This document shows, piece after piece, positions 21,391 to 33,222 of a stretch of DNA of 33,591 nt. The stretch lies in assembly GCA_001642005.1 (NCBI GenBank), contig LWCA01000289.1:1-33591 (forward strand), read 5' to 3'. The stretch is from Intoshia linei (lineage: Eukaryota > Orthonectida > Rhopaluridae). Position 1 is the first letter of the stretch. The number at the start of each line of letters is the position of its first letter. A model generated the notes under the pieces. That model did no database searches, had not been told where the DNA came from, and worked only from the letters and a program-made list of their open reading frames with translations. The translations under genes and the position numbers were made by a program.

Positions 21391-24300
21391 ATGGTGAATC
21401 CATTACTAAAAAAGAAAAATACCTGTACAGTTTTAACAAATGACGGTGAGCTGTACAATCTTATGCTCGATGTTCAAAATTTCGATTCAAAAATTCCCGA
21501 TTTATGTGAAAAATTTTTAAAATTGTATATTGAGGTTTTATTTTTATTTATTTTTGTTAATTGTCATTTAATTATATATTTTTAATTCTTACGAGACAAT
21601 TTCATGTGTATGTCACCAAAATGATCACTATAAATTTTACAATGTTTGTATATGTATTTATAACTTCATTTTGATGAGTTATACCCACGATTACTCTACT
21701 AAGATTAAATTAGTAGTGTGTATCGTTAATATTGTTTAATTAGTTGATAAAATAATATAATATAGTATCTTTTGGATATTTCAATGATTGATGTTGCCCA
21801 GAATGCGACTATAAGTTTATTGTTAGGTATAGTAATGATTCATTACTAATGGATACATTTACGTTACTATGCGCATCTAGTTTATTTGCGTGTAAAATAA
21901 CATAATCTAGAATGGGGTGTTACAAAAAGGCCGATTCGAGTGGATTCATTTTAAATCTCACATTAGGCGAGTCGCATATAAAAATTAAAACTGAACTTTA
22001 TTATAAACAAAAAGAAACTGTATATTATGTGATATACATGGTTATTTAATTACTATTACTTACTATGTTGTTACTAGTGATGCGACGATTTCATGGAATC
22101 AGAATCGTTGAAATGATTTATTTTAGGTATTGGCAAAGTTTTACCTATTTTAAGATTTCGATTCTTTACTTTATTTTTTTGGCAAAAAAATAAAAATTAA
22201 TTTAAAAATACATTACAAAACACTGCAGTTATTTTAAGTTTATAACTGTAATAAGCTGTATTAGAATAATCATTTTTTTATATTATAGGACCATTAATAC
22301 CAAGATCTTAGTGCTTTTTTGATAGTGAAGACGTCACTTTGTCATTGAAATTTTTTTTTTTTTTTGAAAAATTGAAGAATGTACAATTATAATAATTTTC
22401 AAATATACATTAAGAATATAAGTTTTTTTAAATTTTACGACTGAATATGTAAATTTTATTTGTAAAAAAAGGGGTAAATTGAGATTTTGACCCTGAAGGA
22501 CTCAATTTCAGTAAATGAAATTTGCGACACTGCATCACCCTTGAAAACCCGTATTAGAAATTGAGTTTTTTTAATTCTAGAACTGTTAATTTACCAATAA
22601 AACTGTAACACAAACAGACATTCAATTTTATATGAATAAGGATTATAATTAATTTTGATTTGAATTTTTAGACAGACCCAGAAACCTTTTGGAATTTATT
22701 TAGCGGAATATTTTGCAACGTTTTATTAGAAAGAAATTCAACAGAAATTGTAGAGAGATACTTGGATTTTATAGCTAGAACAGCGAAAATGGCAAATCAA
22801 TCTAAAACAGATAGTATCGACGAAGAAATGTCTGAATATGTTCGGGAATTGTTAAAGTATTTCCTCGAATATACGACTTGTTCTAAACAGATTGTTAGAA
22901 TCCATTCATGTCAATCGATAGCAATGATATTAAGGCATATGGGTTCTGAAGCAATTATCGACGAAAATTTGTTTCTAGAATTACAAGATTCTTTAGTTAA
23001 ACGTATGGATGATGTTAAATCCACCGTTAGAGAGCAAGCAGTATTTGCTTTATCGCGTTTGCAGGTTCAAGAAGACACAGCATGTCCTGTGAATAGTGCA
23101 TTTATGGTGGCTTTGTCCGGAGATTCTTGTCCAAGTGTTAGAAAAGCAATTTTGAAGGTTATTAGTGTTTCAAGAATGACCGTTAAAAAAATTATTGAAA
23201 GAACAAGAGACATTAATAGTGGTGTAAGGAAATTGGCTCTAGTGGTAATTTCTGACAAAATTCATATGAAAGCTTTGAGAATATCTGAACGGTTAAAAAT
23301 TTTAAAAAATTCAATGAATGATAAATCGTCAAATGTTAAAAATTACTGTGAAAATGTTTTGCTGGCAGCATGGTTGTATTTATCAAAGGACGATTTGTGT
23401 ATTTTTGTTAAAGCCTTGAACGTGGAAATTTCTTATGAATTTTTGGCGGATATTTTTAAGTTTATGGTAAAATCTTTTAATGTTGATGATTTGGTTTCTA
23501 AAATTACAGGTTTTAATGCTACAGAGAAAATTATCCCACCTAATGAATTGTCTAGTCCCAATGTTTTTGTTTGGTGTCAAGTGTGTAGATATGTAAATGG
23601 ACACGATGTATATAAAAGTTTCATTGATAAATTTATACCTTCTACGGTTGAATATATTGCTTATTTACGAAAAGCGATAGATTATCTAATGTCTATTAAA
23701 AATGACTCTCTCAATGAAGATGAAACTTTAGAGGGACCGGACGTTTATTTCATTATTCGGTTTTTAGTTGAAATTGCGTTTGAATTGGACACTTCTGATG
23801 TATATAGCAGAAATGAATTGAAATCCTTTTTGTATGACATGCTGGTAAACATTCCTATCAATAATGTTTCAATTGAACCTGTAATGAAATTATATGTAAC
23901 GTTATTTGGAAACCCGAGACGTGTAAGTGATAGCATCATTGAAATAATTTCAGAAATTCGTCAGCCTATTCAAACTTTGGATAATGAAGACAAATCTTTT
24001 GTTTCACTGGTATCTTTGGCTAATAGTAAAAGACAATCTATGAATAATGACACTATAAATATAAAAAACGAAACATCGTTAATGAGCCTTGATACGGAGA
24101 ACTTGGTTTCTGATTTGATTGTAAAAAAAAATATTTTGAGGGATCGTCTGGATATAGCTATAAGTGAAGATAATTACATTGAAGCTCAAAATTTAATGAA
24201 AGAAATTAACGACATTATGGAAAATCATAAAAATATTGAAGAAAATTATAAAAAAAGGAATGACGTGGAAATGAAATTTGAAACTGAAGAAATGGATGAA

Positions 24301-27300
24301 AAAACCAGTTTGGAAGATTCAAAGGTATTGACAAAATGTTTGATAATTTTGAAAAATTTATTACGTAACGTTCAATTCAACAAATTACCAGAATCCGTCT
24401 GCGGGTGTGTCGATTCCTTAATTCTAAATTGCGTCCAATCCGTCATTCCAGTTTTAAGGTTAGAGTCTATGGTTACGTTAAGTTTGTGTGCCATGTATGA
24501 AAGAGTTAAAGCTATTGAACATTTGCCACTATTTATAAAAATTTCAAGCATTGACCCAGAATATGTTATTAGATCTAAAGCCATTTGTATAATTTTTGAC
24601 TTGCTGTCCATATACGGTACCCAGTTTGTTACAGATAGTATTCCAAATGTCGACTCTTTTCCCGTCGATTTGACTATGGAAATGACTATTGTCGCAAAGG
24701 GTAAATTTGATATAGCAAATAAGACCATTTTGTATGAAGAAACTAAAGATTTCAAACAAAAGCTCAAATTTAATTCTAGTTTTTTAAATGAATCTTGTGG
24801 ACGTCCAATTACTCTTGATTTAGAGATTAACAATATAATGTCTGAAATCCATAAAAATTGGTTAAATGGTAAAGTGGTTAGAACAAATTGTAAAGATTCA
24901 AATACAACTCTGAAAAATGATGAAGTGGTGTTTTCGTGTGGATCTACGAAGGAATTGTTGATTTATTCTTTGTTGTCACCGTTGGATAATAAGTGTATTG
25001 AAAATTATTCATTTACTTTGGCTGTTGATGGGATTTGTCGATTGTTTATACGGAAGGTTATTTTCTCTCAAACTCTTTTGGCGAAATTTTTAACCGTCAT
25101 GTTTACTCCAAAGAATATTGTTTTTAAATTTGTTCAAATTTTATCCTCTTTTTTTGTTAGGTATGCTGAAGTCGCTTCAAATGGATTAATTGGTAGTGAC
25201 GGACTTAATTTGATTTTTAAGCATATCTGTCAAGCTTGGATTATATCTCTGAAAAATATTTCCGAGTTGATTTTTAATGATTCTGATTATATTGGTAATT
25301 TTACAAAAATTATGAGAAAAACTATTATTTTTTTCTGTTTTTAGATAAAATTACCTATTACTCAATTATACCGAAAATTTACAAAGATATTAACTTTTAT
25401 TAATTTTTTTTACGAAATTTCCAAAATTTAATTACTTTTACAAAATTAAAATAGTAAAGAATGTAGTTATTTTATCTACTTCAATTTAAAAAAATAAACC
25501 TCAATTATACTCAAAATTTAGAAATTAATGTAATTTCACAGAATGATTAGAAAATCATTTAAATTTTAAGGAATAAATCAAATTGTATGATTTGTAACTA
25601 ATTCTAATTATAACGATATTTTATTGAAAATAGTTGACTTATTAATTGACAGTAAATTTGAACTGAATTTCGTGTAAAAATTTAATTTGATAAAACGAGA
25701 GGAAAATTATAAAAAATCATTTAAATTTTTGGAATAAATCAAATTTTATATTAATTTTTAATAATTCTGATGAAAAAAATTCAATTACACCCAAATTTTA
25801 CAAAATAATGAACTTTTATAAGATTTTGACAAAAAAATTTAATTTAACAAAACGATGACGAAATTTCTAGAAAATTATTTATATTTTTGGAATAAATCAA
25901 ATTTGACAAAATTATACTGAAATTTTACGAAATCATTATTGTTTTCAATATTTTGACTAAATTTTGAGGTAAAAAAATCAAATAATATATCATTTAAATT
26001 TAATTAAATTTTCACAAATTTTGAAAAAAATCCAATTATACCCAAAACTTTATAAATTATTCACTTTTACGAATAAAACCACATTATACCAAAAATTTAC
26101 AAAAAAATTAACTTTTTAATTTTGGAAGAAATAAATGTATTTTAAAAAAAACCGTCATGTATGCCCTAATATTTACAGTTTATTAATTTTTAAAACGAAT
26201 TGGGACAAAAACATCCAATTATACCCAAAACTTAATAAATTATTCACTTTTACGAATAAAACCACATTATACCAAAAATTTATAAAAAAATTAACTTTTA
26301 TTAAATTTAACTAAATTTTAAGGTAATCCAATTAAATGGTATTAATTTTAACAAATTTTGGATAAAAAAATCCAATTATAGCCAAAACTTAATAAATTAT
26401 TTACTTTTACTTAAAAAATCCCGTTATAACAAAAATTTATAAAAAATTATCTTTTATTAAATTTTAAACAAAATTTGGAAAAAAGTTTATTTTAAAAAAA
26501 ACCGTCATTTATGCCCTAATATTTACGAAAATAATTAACTTTAAGTTATATTTATTTTTAACTAAATTTTAACGTAAAAAATTAAATGGTATTAATTTTA
26601 TGAAAAAAGCATAATTTTTCTCAAAAATAAAAATTTTAGTACCACCACGTACTGATATTAGTTTTCGCAAAATGAAAAAATTAGTTTATTGTTATAAAAT
26701 ATGTTATTGCAGAGTTGTCAGATGTTAGGATTGCCGCTAAATTATTATTTTAAAAATCCCCTTCTTACAATTTTACTAAAAACCTTTTAATCCAACCCCA
26801 AAATTTTAAAACCATTAAGGAAAAATCATTTTTTACATGTACTTAGTTCTGAACATTAAAAATGTGTGACTCACAAGCGTCATTGTATTCAGTTTACATT
26901 TTAAAATTAGTAATTTATATATTTAAAAAAATTTGTTGATATTAGCAAAGTTACCAGCAAATCGACCACCCTTGTTCATTAACTTCTATAATATTTTAAC
27001 GAAAATTTGAGTTAAAAAATCTAATTTGACAAAATGACTTTTGATGAATAAAATTATAGTCATTTTGGAGAAAAAATCCAAATATACTCAAAATTTACGA
27101 AATAATTTAGTTTTACGCCAAAAATAGCAAAAAATTTTATAAATAATAACATCTAATTTTACCATATGACGAAAAATATATTTTACCTCTTTTTTTTTAA
27201 TAGACTCTACAATGCGAATGTAGTTTTTTAATTTAATGATTACGAAAACATGAATTTTAGATATTGTAAGGATGTAATGTATTTACAGTGTTAACAGTTA

Positions 27301-27975
27301 CAATTAATATCGTATTATAAAAAGATGTTTATAATGTATATTATTTTAGGAGTAGAAAAGAATATGAATGAATTCATGTTGCAATTGATTAGTATTGACA
27401 TTCTATCATCTCAAGAACGAGAGAAGTTGAATATTTTGTATAAAAACGAAATTGACGATCAAGATGTTGAAACTGAACCTGAACATGTTAAATATAGTCA
27501 ATACATCAACTCAAAAAGCCAATATCATAAATTTATGTTTAACCAATTAATTGCTGAAATGATGGAACATGAAAAAGTAGAATATCAAAAAATTTGCCTA
27601 AAAACATTATTGCTATTAGATGTCGACTTTGAAACATTGGAATATCATGAAATGATTAACAAAATTAAATTTTTGAAAGAAGGCATATGTGACGCTGCAA
27701 TAGTGAGGTACATAACAAAACTTGAACATAAACTGTCATTATTGAAACCGTCAAGTGATTCTGAAAACGAAAATGCAGATAACACTTTGCAAAATTCTAT
27801 ACTATTTACTAAAGTAGTTGATAACGATGTAAATATGACAAATGAAACTATAAATGAAACAGAGTCAAATGTACCTACTCAATCTAAAAATATGCGTTTA
27901 GGCATTCCTGGAAATACAAAACTTATAGACATGACAATGACCCATCAAGACACCAGTTACTCAATTACCGAATAA
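21391..27975 (+). CDS. NCAPG: Condensin I complex subunit 3 / CAP-G (three exons)
   Basis: CAP-G is the HEAT-repeat subunit of condensin I that binds the kleisin CAP-H and DNA and helps compact mitotic chromosomes. Exons: 21391-21534, 22672-25294, 27350-27975, giving 1,130 residues (human protein about 1,015). An in-frame TAA at 21370 precedes the chosen ATG. Splice phases agree (0, then 1 with a split Gly). Family hallmarks: AVFALSRLQ near residue 171, VRKLALVVISDKIHMKAL in the second HEAT block, IISEIRQPI near residue 470, a predicted coiled coil around residues 532-585, and the Cnd3 segment after it. Exon 3, separated by a 2 kb intron, carries the conserved C-terminal helix region (MNEFMLQLI, later IVRYITKLEHKL) and an acidic, Ser/Asn-rich tail. 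Reading exon 2 straight through would end at a TAA at 25342 and lose this end; the spliced model fits the family better. Confidence 0.93.
22299..22622 (+). repeat. Dispersed repeat B, copy 3, in CAP-G intron 1
   Basis: Head TTAGTGCTTTTTTGATAGTG then AAGACGTCACTTTG; tail TATTAGAAATTGAGTTTTTT then AATTCTAGAACTGTTA, ending ACAAACAGACATT. It stops about 50 bp before CAP-G exon 2, so it sits close to the splice acceptor. Confidence 0.58.
26030..26580. repeat. Degenerate tandem repeats in CAP-G intron 2
   Basis: Three related units start near 26034, 26216 and 26371 with AATTATACCCAAAACTT, then ATTCACTTTTACGAATAAAA. A second module, AAAAACCGTCATGTATGCCC, recurs at 26146 and 26501. Looser copies extend over most of 25350-27150. 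No coding content; local duplication of very AT-rich DNA. Confidence 0.55.
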
Positions 27976-28114
27976 TGAAAAGATTTTTCATATTTGTTAT
28001 TTTGTTTAAATGAAATGTTTGTATTTACTATACATGTACATTAAATTTTCTTTTCTTTTTAATTCAAATATTTGTTCAATAGTTTAGTTACTAAAACTGT
28101 ATTTTTTATTTTTA

Positions 28115-29157
28115 ATGACATCTAATCTTTCTCAATTAGTGTTCTTTTTATTCATCAATTGTCTAAATATTTCATCTATCGCCATTCCATTGAACGATTC
28201 TACAAGTTTATTGTAATGATTGTTATTTATATAGTTTTAGTTTCCATTAATCACATGGGAAGTTTGTTTTTTCCTTACAGCTTGACTGTGCAGTGTACTG
28301 TTCTCGTTAATGTCTCTGAAATTGCCATTCTCAAGGATAACGTTATACTAAATATTACAAGATTTGATGTTGGCCGTCACTTTAATAAGTATAGTGTTTT
28401 TGTACAATTTCCGATTGTGGTTTATGCCGATTCAGGCAAATATCAATGTTTTGCTAAAATTTGTAATTTATATCAAACTCCAATTATATTATGGTCGGAT
28501 GAATTGAATGTTGAAATTAAACAAATGGGTAAGTTAATAGTCTAACCAGGATAAGTCAAAACGATTTGAATGTAAAAATAAATGTTTATCTCACAAAGAT
28601 ATTCATAAATGCAAAGTTAAAAAGGTATTTTCAAAGTCAAAATTTCAATTTTAGAGGTTTTGATTTATCTAGGTCACTGTAAAGTGGTAAATCATATTTC
28701 ATCACGATTGAATTAATTTCCAATTTTAGAATTTAAAAAATCAAATATTGTATATTATCCAATTTTCCTATGCATGATATCCTTAATATTAACAATTCTT
28801 ATATGGATCTTGTATTTTTACACGGAAAAATATGGAAATATCCTTGACAATTTTTGTAAGCCTAAAAAAATTAAAGGTAGTTTATTATTGTGCATCATAT
28901 CTAAGTCAGCCTTTGTAATGGTCTCCATAGTGTTTCACATAATTCTGAATTATGAAAATTGAGAAAAAAATCAGCCAAATTTTTTAAGATTAAGATGGAA
29001 AATTTCTGGTGAACCATGGGAAATTCCTGTTTCCTTGAGATAATATTATAATGTTTATTAAATTTTTTAAATAGATCGTCTAATGTGCGAAACAATGTCA
29101 TGTTCAGCATTTACAAATTGTTCTATCCGAGAAAACGGTTTTTACATCGTCAATTGA
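28115..29157 (+). CDS. Small single-Ig-domain type I membrane protein, unassigned (four exons)
   Basis: I do not recognise the family. Exons 28115-28212, 28281-28528, 28730-28876 and 29075-29157 join in consistent phase into 191 residues. The N-terminus MTSNLSQLVFFLFINC looks like a signal peptide. Residues about 33-115 resemble one Ig-like fold: a Cys in TVQC pairs about 50 residues later with the Cys of DSGKYQC, the classic D-x-G-x-Y-x-C signature, although the usual core Trp is not evident. NVS and NIT are potential N-glycosylation sites. A hydrophobic span (YPIFLCMISLILTILIWILY) follows, then a tail of about 50 residues with several Cys. The third donor is a consensus GTAAGT-type site at 28529. 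The ATG is 139 bp after the CAP-G stop on the same strand. The signal-peptide exon and the last exon are the least certain. Confidence 0.6.
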
Positions 29158-29241
29158 TTGTAATATTGTGATTAATTCTAAAAATTATATTTGTACATTT
29201 GTATTATAATATCAATGTAATTTTAAATATTCATTTTTTAT

Positions 29242-29247
29242 AATAAA
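29242..29247 (+). terminator. AATAAA polyadenylation signal for the Ig-domain gene
   Basis: AATAAA lies 85 bp after the TGA of the plus-strand Ig gene and only 3 bp from the end of the opposing HS6ST coding sequence. If used, the transcript would run into the HS6ST 3' end, giving overlapping convergent transcripts. Confidence 0.4.
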
Positions 29248-29250
29248 ATT

Positions 29251-32200
29251 TTACCTTGCTAAATTCAAAATTTTTACAAATTTTTTCATTAAAAAAATAT
29301 ACAAATGATGATCCATCCAAAAATTTGTATTTTTCAAAATTTCACTTTTTATTTCATTATAATTGTATTTGTACTTTGATTTGAAGGTATTTTTTTTAGT
29401 TAAAATTTTAGAATTTGTTAAGATTTGAAATAATTTGTTTGTTTCTTGATAATAATCAATGTTTCCAAAAATTATAAACTTTTCAATTACATTTTTTTTT
29501 GCATTTTTTAATATAATCTTTTTCCATTTTAATTTGTTGAAATCAATTTTATTTAAATTTGACAACATGTATGTCATTCTATTCAATACTGTATCTGGAA
29601 CACATTTGATAAATTGGGTGAAATTTTTTATTTCGTCTAAATTTTCAATTACCATTTATTGTAATTTAGTTTCATCTTTTCAAATTTTTATCAATTATAT
29701 AATTAGTCTTGAAAGTTATAGTTTTTGTGTATAAAGTAAATTAATTTTTTAACAATTCCTCAAAATTTTTGGGAATCCTTGCATCAATATGTTATTTTTA
29801 CTCATCATCGGAAAGTAAATTATTAGATAGAATAAATATGATTAGTTGGTCGACAATAGTTTTCAAAAATTCTTAAATAAGTATCAATATTAAACCAGTT
29901 AAATTGTCCGCAAAATATATACGAAATTTTTACATATTTTAGTCAATTTATTGAATGTATTGTTTGAAATAAAAACGCACAAAACAAAAATTGGCTGTAA
30001 TCGCTAGTGTACAATAATTATTTTTTTAGTCTGCGTTAAAAATGTCTGTCTCACTTTTATATTTTTATATATGAGTGCACTTTTAATTTTGTCAGCTCTA
30101 TTCATTATGCCTACAGTTTTAAAATTTTCATTTCATTTGTTAGTCCAATTTCAATTTACAATTTTTAATGAACGCACTATAATATTGAAAAAATATGATG
30201 CTATCTACATTTTATTATCTCTTGTATTAATCGAAATATAAATACGGACTATTCTATTCTAGTCTAGAATAGTTATGATGTAACCAACTTTGATGTCTAA
30301 CTGGCAGTGATTACAGTCACATAATTTTTATTGCCCAGGAATCCTGGGCCAGGATAGTAGTTTTCATATACACGTGTTTTGATATAACTTAAAATAAACA
30401 AAAAATGGTAAAAATAAAATTCTTTACTTATATAAAATTAATGTCTGTTATCGTTTATTTTAAAAAATAACAGTTCTAGAATTAAAAAACTCAATTTCTA
30501 ATACAATTTTTTGAGTGATGTTTATATCTTAGTTTCATTTTCCTAAATTCAGTCGTTAAGGGTGAAAAACTAAATTTTCTCTTTTTTTGAAAAATAAAAT
30601 CAACCCAAAATATTGAGTACCCACTGGGAACTACCCGAAATGTTTGCGAAACATTTATTAAACATCAAAGTTATGATTATGATTCATAATTGTCAAGCCC
30701 AGGCACGTGGATAAGTGGCTAGGGTTCTATACTGTCTATGGCGAATCCTTTTAATGATTAGGTCGTTAAGAATAGCTAATTGTGTCGCACATTTTTATAT
30801 TGCGTAGAATTAACTGTATTTATAATACTGCACAACTTCCGCTTCAAATTGCACGTAAATAATACATTTTAGTATCCTTACATATATAATATGCTACGCG
30901 ATTTTTGTTTGTGTGTGTTCTATTGTATTAAAACAAAAAATGTGAAATAATTAACGGTCCGAAAATTATAAAAAAAATTATTCCGATAGCGCTTATTCCA
31001 GTTGATAAAATACAAAAGTTCAACCCGAGAAATCTTTGCATTCCCGATGAAAAATAATTTTTAATATATTATCAACCAATATTTTTTCAAATATTTCGTT
31101 AAAATAAAAATTGAAAATGTAAATATTGATCCTACAATTTCAAAAAAAAATGTGCATTGTATGTCTACACATTTCCAATAAAGAAATATGGGTGAAAATC
31201 TATATAATTCATTCCTTCGGATTTTTTTCATTGCTATGCAATTTTTAAATTTCAAATTCTCATTTTCAAAACATTTTTAATACAATTTAAATAGAAACTA
31301 GTATTAATATAATTTAGAAAACCTTACTCTTGTTGCAACTATATCTATAGGAAAGATCTTTCGTTCCCATATCAACTGAATCCCACATGGAATTACCCTT
31401 TTTTTCGTTAAATTTATAATATTCACTGATAATTCTTTTGACAGGATCTCGAATTAAAGTAATGTATACTTTTTCATTACTAATAAGATAATAAACTTAA
31501 ATAAATTATTAAAAATATTCTAGTACAGTGATTCTGTACAGTAAAAATGAAAATTTTATTATTTAAATGGGAAATTTAAAATTCAGGAATTAATCTATTT
31601 AAAAATAAATTAATGATTCGAGTGCGAAAGATGCATCTGCTAAAGAATCAATAAGAAAATTTTTGTCAGAGATGTGTAATTCATACCAAAAACTAGTAGA
31701 AAAAGCTATTATAATTCTGTTACCTTTCGTATTAACCAAGGATTTCAGATTCAATTTACTTGGCGGGTCAAATGTGACAAAAAATATCTTTACTTAACTC
31801 ATTATTAAACTAACAGTTTTAATTATTTAATAAAATGAAATAAGAAACAATAATTGAATAGGAGCATAACTAATGCTAAAATTATAACCACGAATAAATA
31901 AATCTATGAAAAATGTGTAAAAAAAAAAATATAAAAATTTTTGTAAATAAAATCACAAAGGCCGCACATTCCATAATTGGGGACCACAAATGGCCGACGG
32001 GTCGCATAATTGACAGATTTAGTATTTTTAAGTATGATAATGTATTACCTAGATTGAGGATATTTCAAATTTTTAGGACAGTAGCTAGCTAGTTTTTTTT
32101 TAATGTTACAATTTTCAAAATGCGAAAAATCTGCATGAACACCGCAAACCCAACCAACGGTATATCGACTAACGATAGGAATATGACTATTGAATAGAAA

Positions 32201-32683
32201 TGTTTTGAAATTTTTAATATTTACTCTTTTATGTCCATATATAGATCCTTCAACATCTGAACGTATGGTATAATTTGATTTACAAATTAATTTCTTGATA
32301 CAATTGATACAATCAATTTTTTTAAATTTTAATTTAATAAGTTTAGAACAAAACATTTTGCAAAATTGTTTTTCATAAAACGTTCCACCAGTTTTTTGAA
32401 TATGAATAAACACAAATTGTGTAAATTTGTTATAAATTATGCACAAGTCGTTTAATTTTGCAACTTTAAGTTCGTTTTCCAAGGTTTCTAGATTCGCATT
32501 TTTTCTGATCATTTCAATGTTCTTTAAATTATCAATTTTATTGCAATTTTGAATAAATTGAGTTATTTTTGATTCATTTTTTTTCTTGAAATATTCATAT
32601 TTTGGTAGATTGTATAAAATAATGATTGTTAAAAAAAGAATTAACAGAATCATTTTTATCAAAAATTTAGTACATATTTTCAT
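29251..32683 (-). CDS. HS6ST: Heparan-sulfate 6-O-sulfotransferase (three exons)
   Basis: The enzyme transfers sulfate from PAPS to the 6-O position of glucosamine in heparan sulfate in the Golgi. Exons 32683-32049, 31479-31328 and 29636-29251 join in phase (2, then 1) to 390 residues, close to human HS6ST1 at about 411. Visible features: a type II signal anchor at residues 8-25, the 5'-phosphosulfate-binding motif HIQKTGGT at 94-101, GWVCGVHADF at 177-186 containing the histidine reported as catalytic base in the family, and the 3'-phosphate-binding motif ITLIRDPVKR near 218-227. The last exon holds ILKNAKKNVIEKFIIFG, matching the family's C-terminal helix, and then ends in TAA. The stem is short and Lys/Asn-rich, and the protein is divergent, but all core motifs are present. 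Intron 2 (1,691 bp) contains a dispersed repeat copy and two perfect short palindromes. The gene converges on the Ig-domain gene. Confidence 0.93.
30440..30590 (-). repeat. Dispersed repeat B, copy 4 (head-truncated), in HS6ST intron 2
   Basis: Plus-strand CTAGAATTAAAAAACTCAAT then TTCTAATACA is the reverse complement of 22551-22580 apart from one A in a homopolymer. The tail ATGTCTGTTATCGTTTATTT inverts the tail of the 6.1 kb copy. The GTGCTTTTTTGA head is missing. Confidence 0.55.
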
Positions 32684-33046
32684 TTTTTAGTATAGTATTG
32701 TGCAATGTCTATATCAGATTTCATGTGATTTAACATGTATGTCTGATATCAGTTTTAGTGGCATTAAGTTAGATAGAAATAATATATGCAATTATGAAAT
32801 TTTTAGTATTATTAACGGCAATAAATTGTCGTTATATGCCACATGTTCAAAGAGAGTACACATGTATAAACCATATATCTCACAATCACCGTAATTTACC
32901 CGAGACTGTATTATTTGACTTGGTGATTTGATTTGATAAATTTAAGTATTTAAATTAGATATACATGAATTAAATATTTCATGTATTGTAAAAATTTAAA
33001 ATTTATTATAATAAGTATTATATAATATTAATTGTATATGTAAACA

Positions 33047-33106
33047 AGGTTGACTGTTATGTACCACGTACAAACAGTACCTAGCTCTGCCTAGGGCGAA
33101 CTTTTT
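33047..33106. repeat. Dispersed repeat A, copy 3
   Basis: AGGTTGACTGTTATGTA, then ACGTACAAACAG and CTAGCTCTGCCTAGGGC; about 85-90% identical by eye to 398-456 over 55 bp. Confidence 0.65.
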
Positions 33107-33222
33107 TGGTGATTATATTCGATGAGTAAAAAATTTCAATTTTGTATCAATAATTAGCGGAAGCAGTAGTTTAACAACATATTTTGGATGAATTTTACCA
33201 ACATTGCAGCATTGTAATAAAT

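Noticed and set aside
24372-24833. Minus-strand 153-codon open frame
   Set aside because: Lies opposite CAP-G exon 2, where the plus strand has clear family similarity; it is an antisense shadow, as are the frames at 23067, 23383, 23745 and 24544.
28159-28281. ATG-led start MSKYFIYRH for the Ig-domain gene
   Set aside because: The stretch before the CTTACAG acceptor at 28281 reads as poor protein. Splicing from the signal-peptide exon at 28115-28212 gives a better N-terminus and correct phase.
29459-29734. Plus-strand 91-codon open frame
   Set aside because: It is the antisense of HS6ST exon 3, which has clear family similarity on the minus strand.
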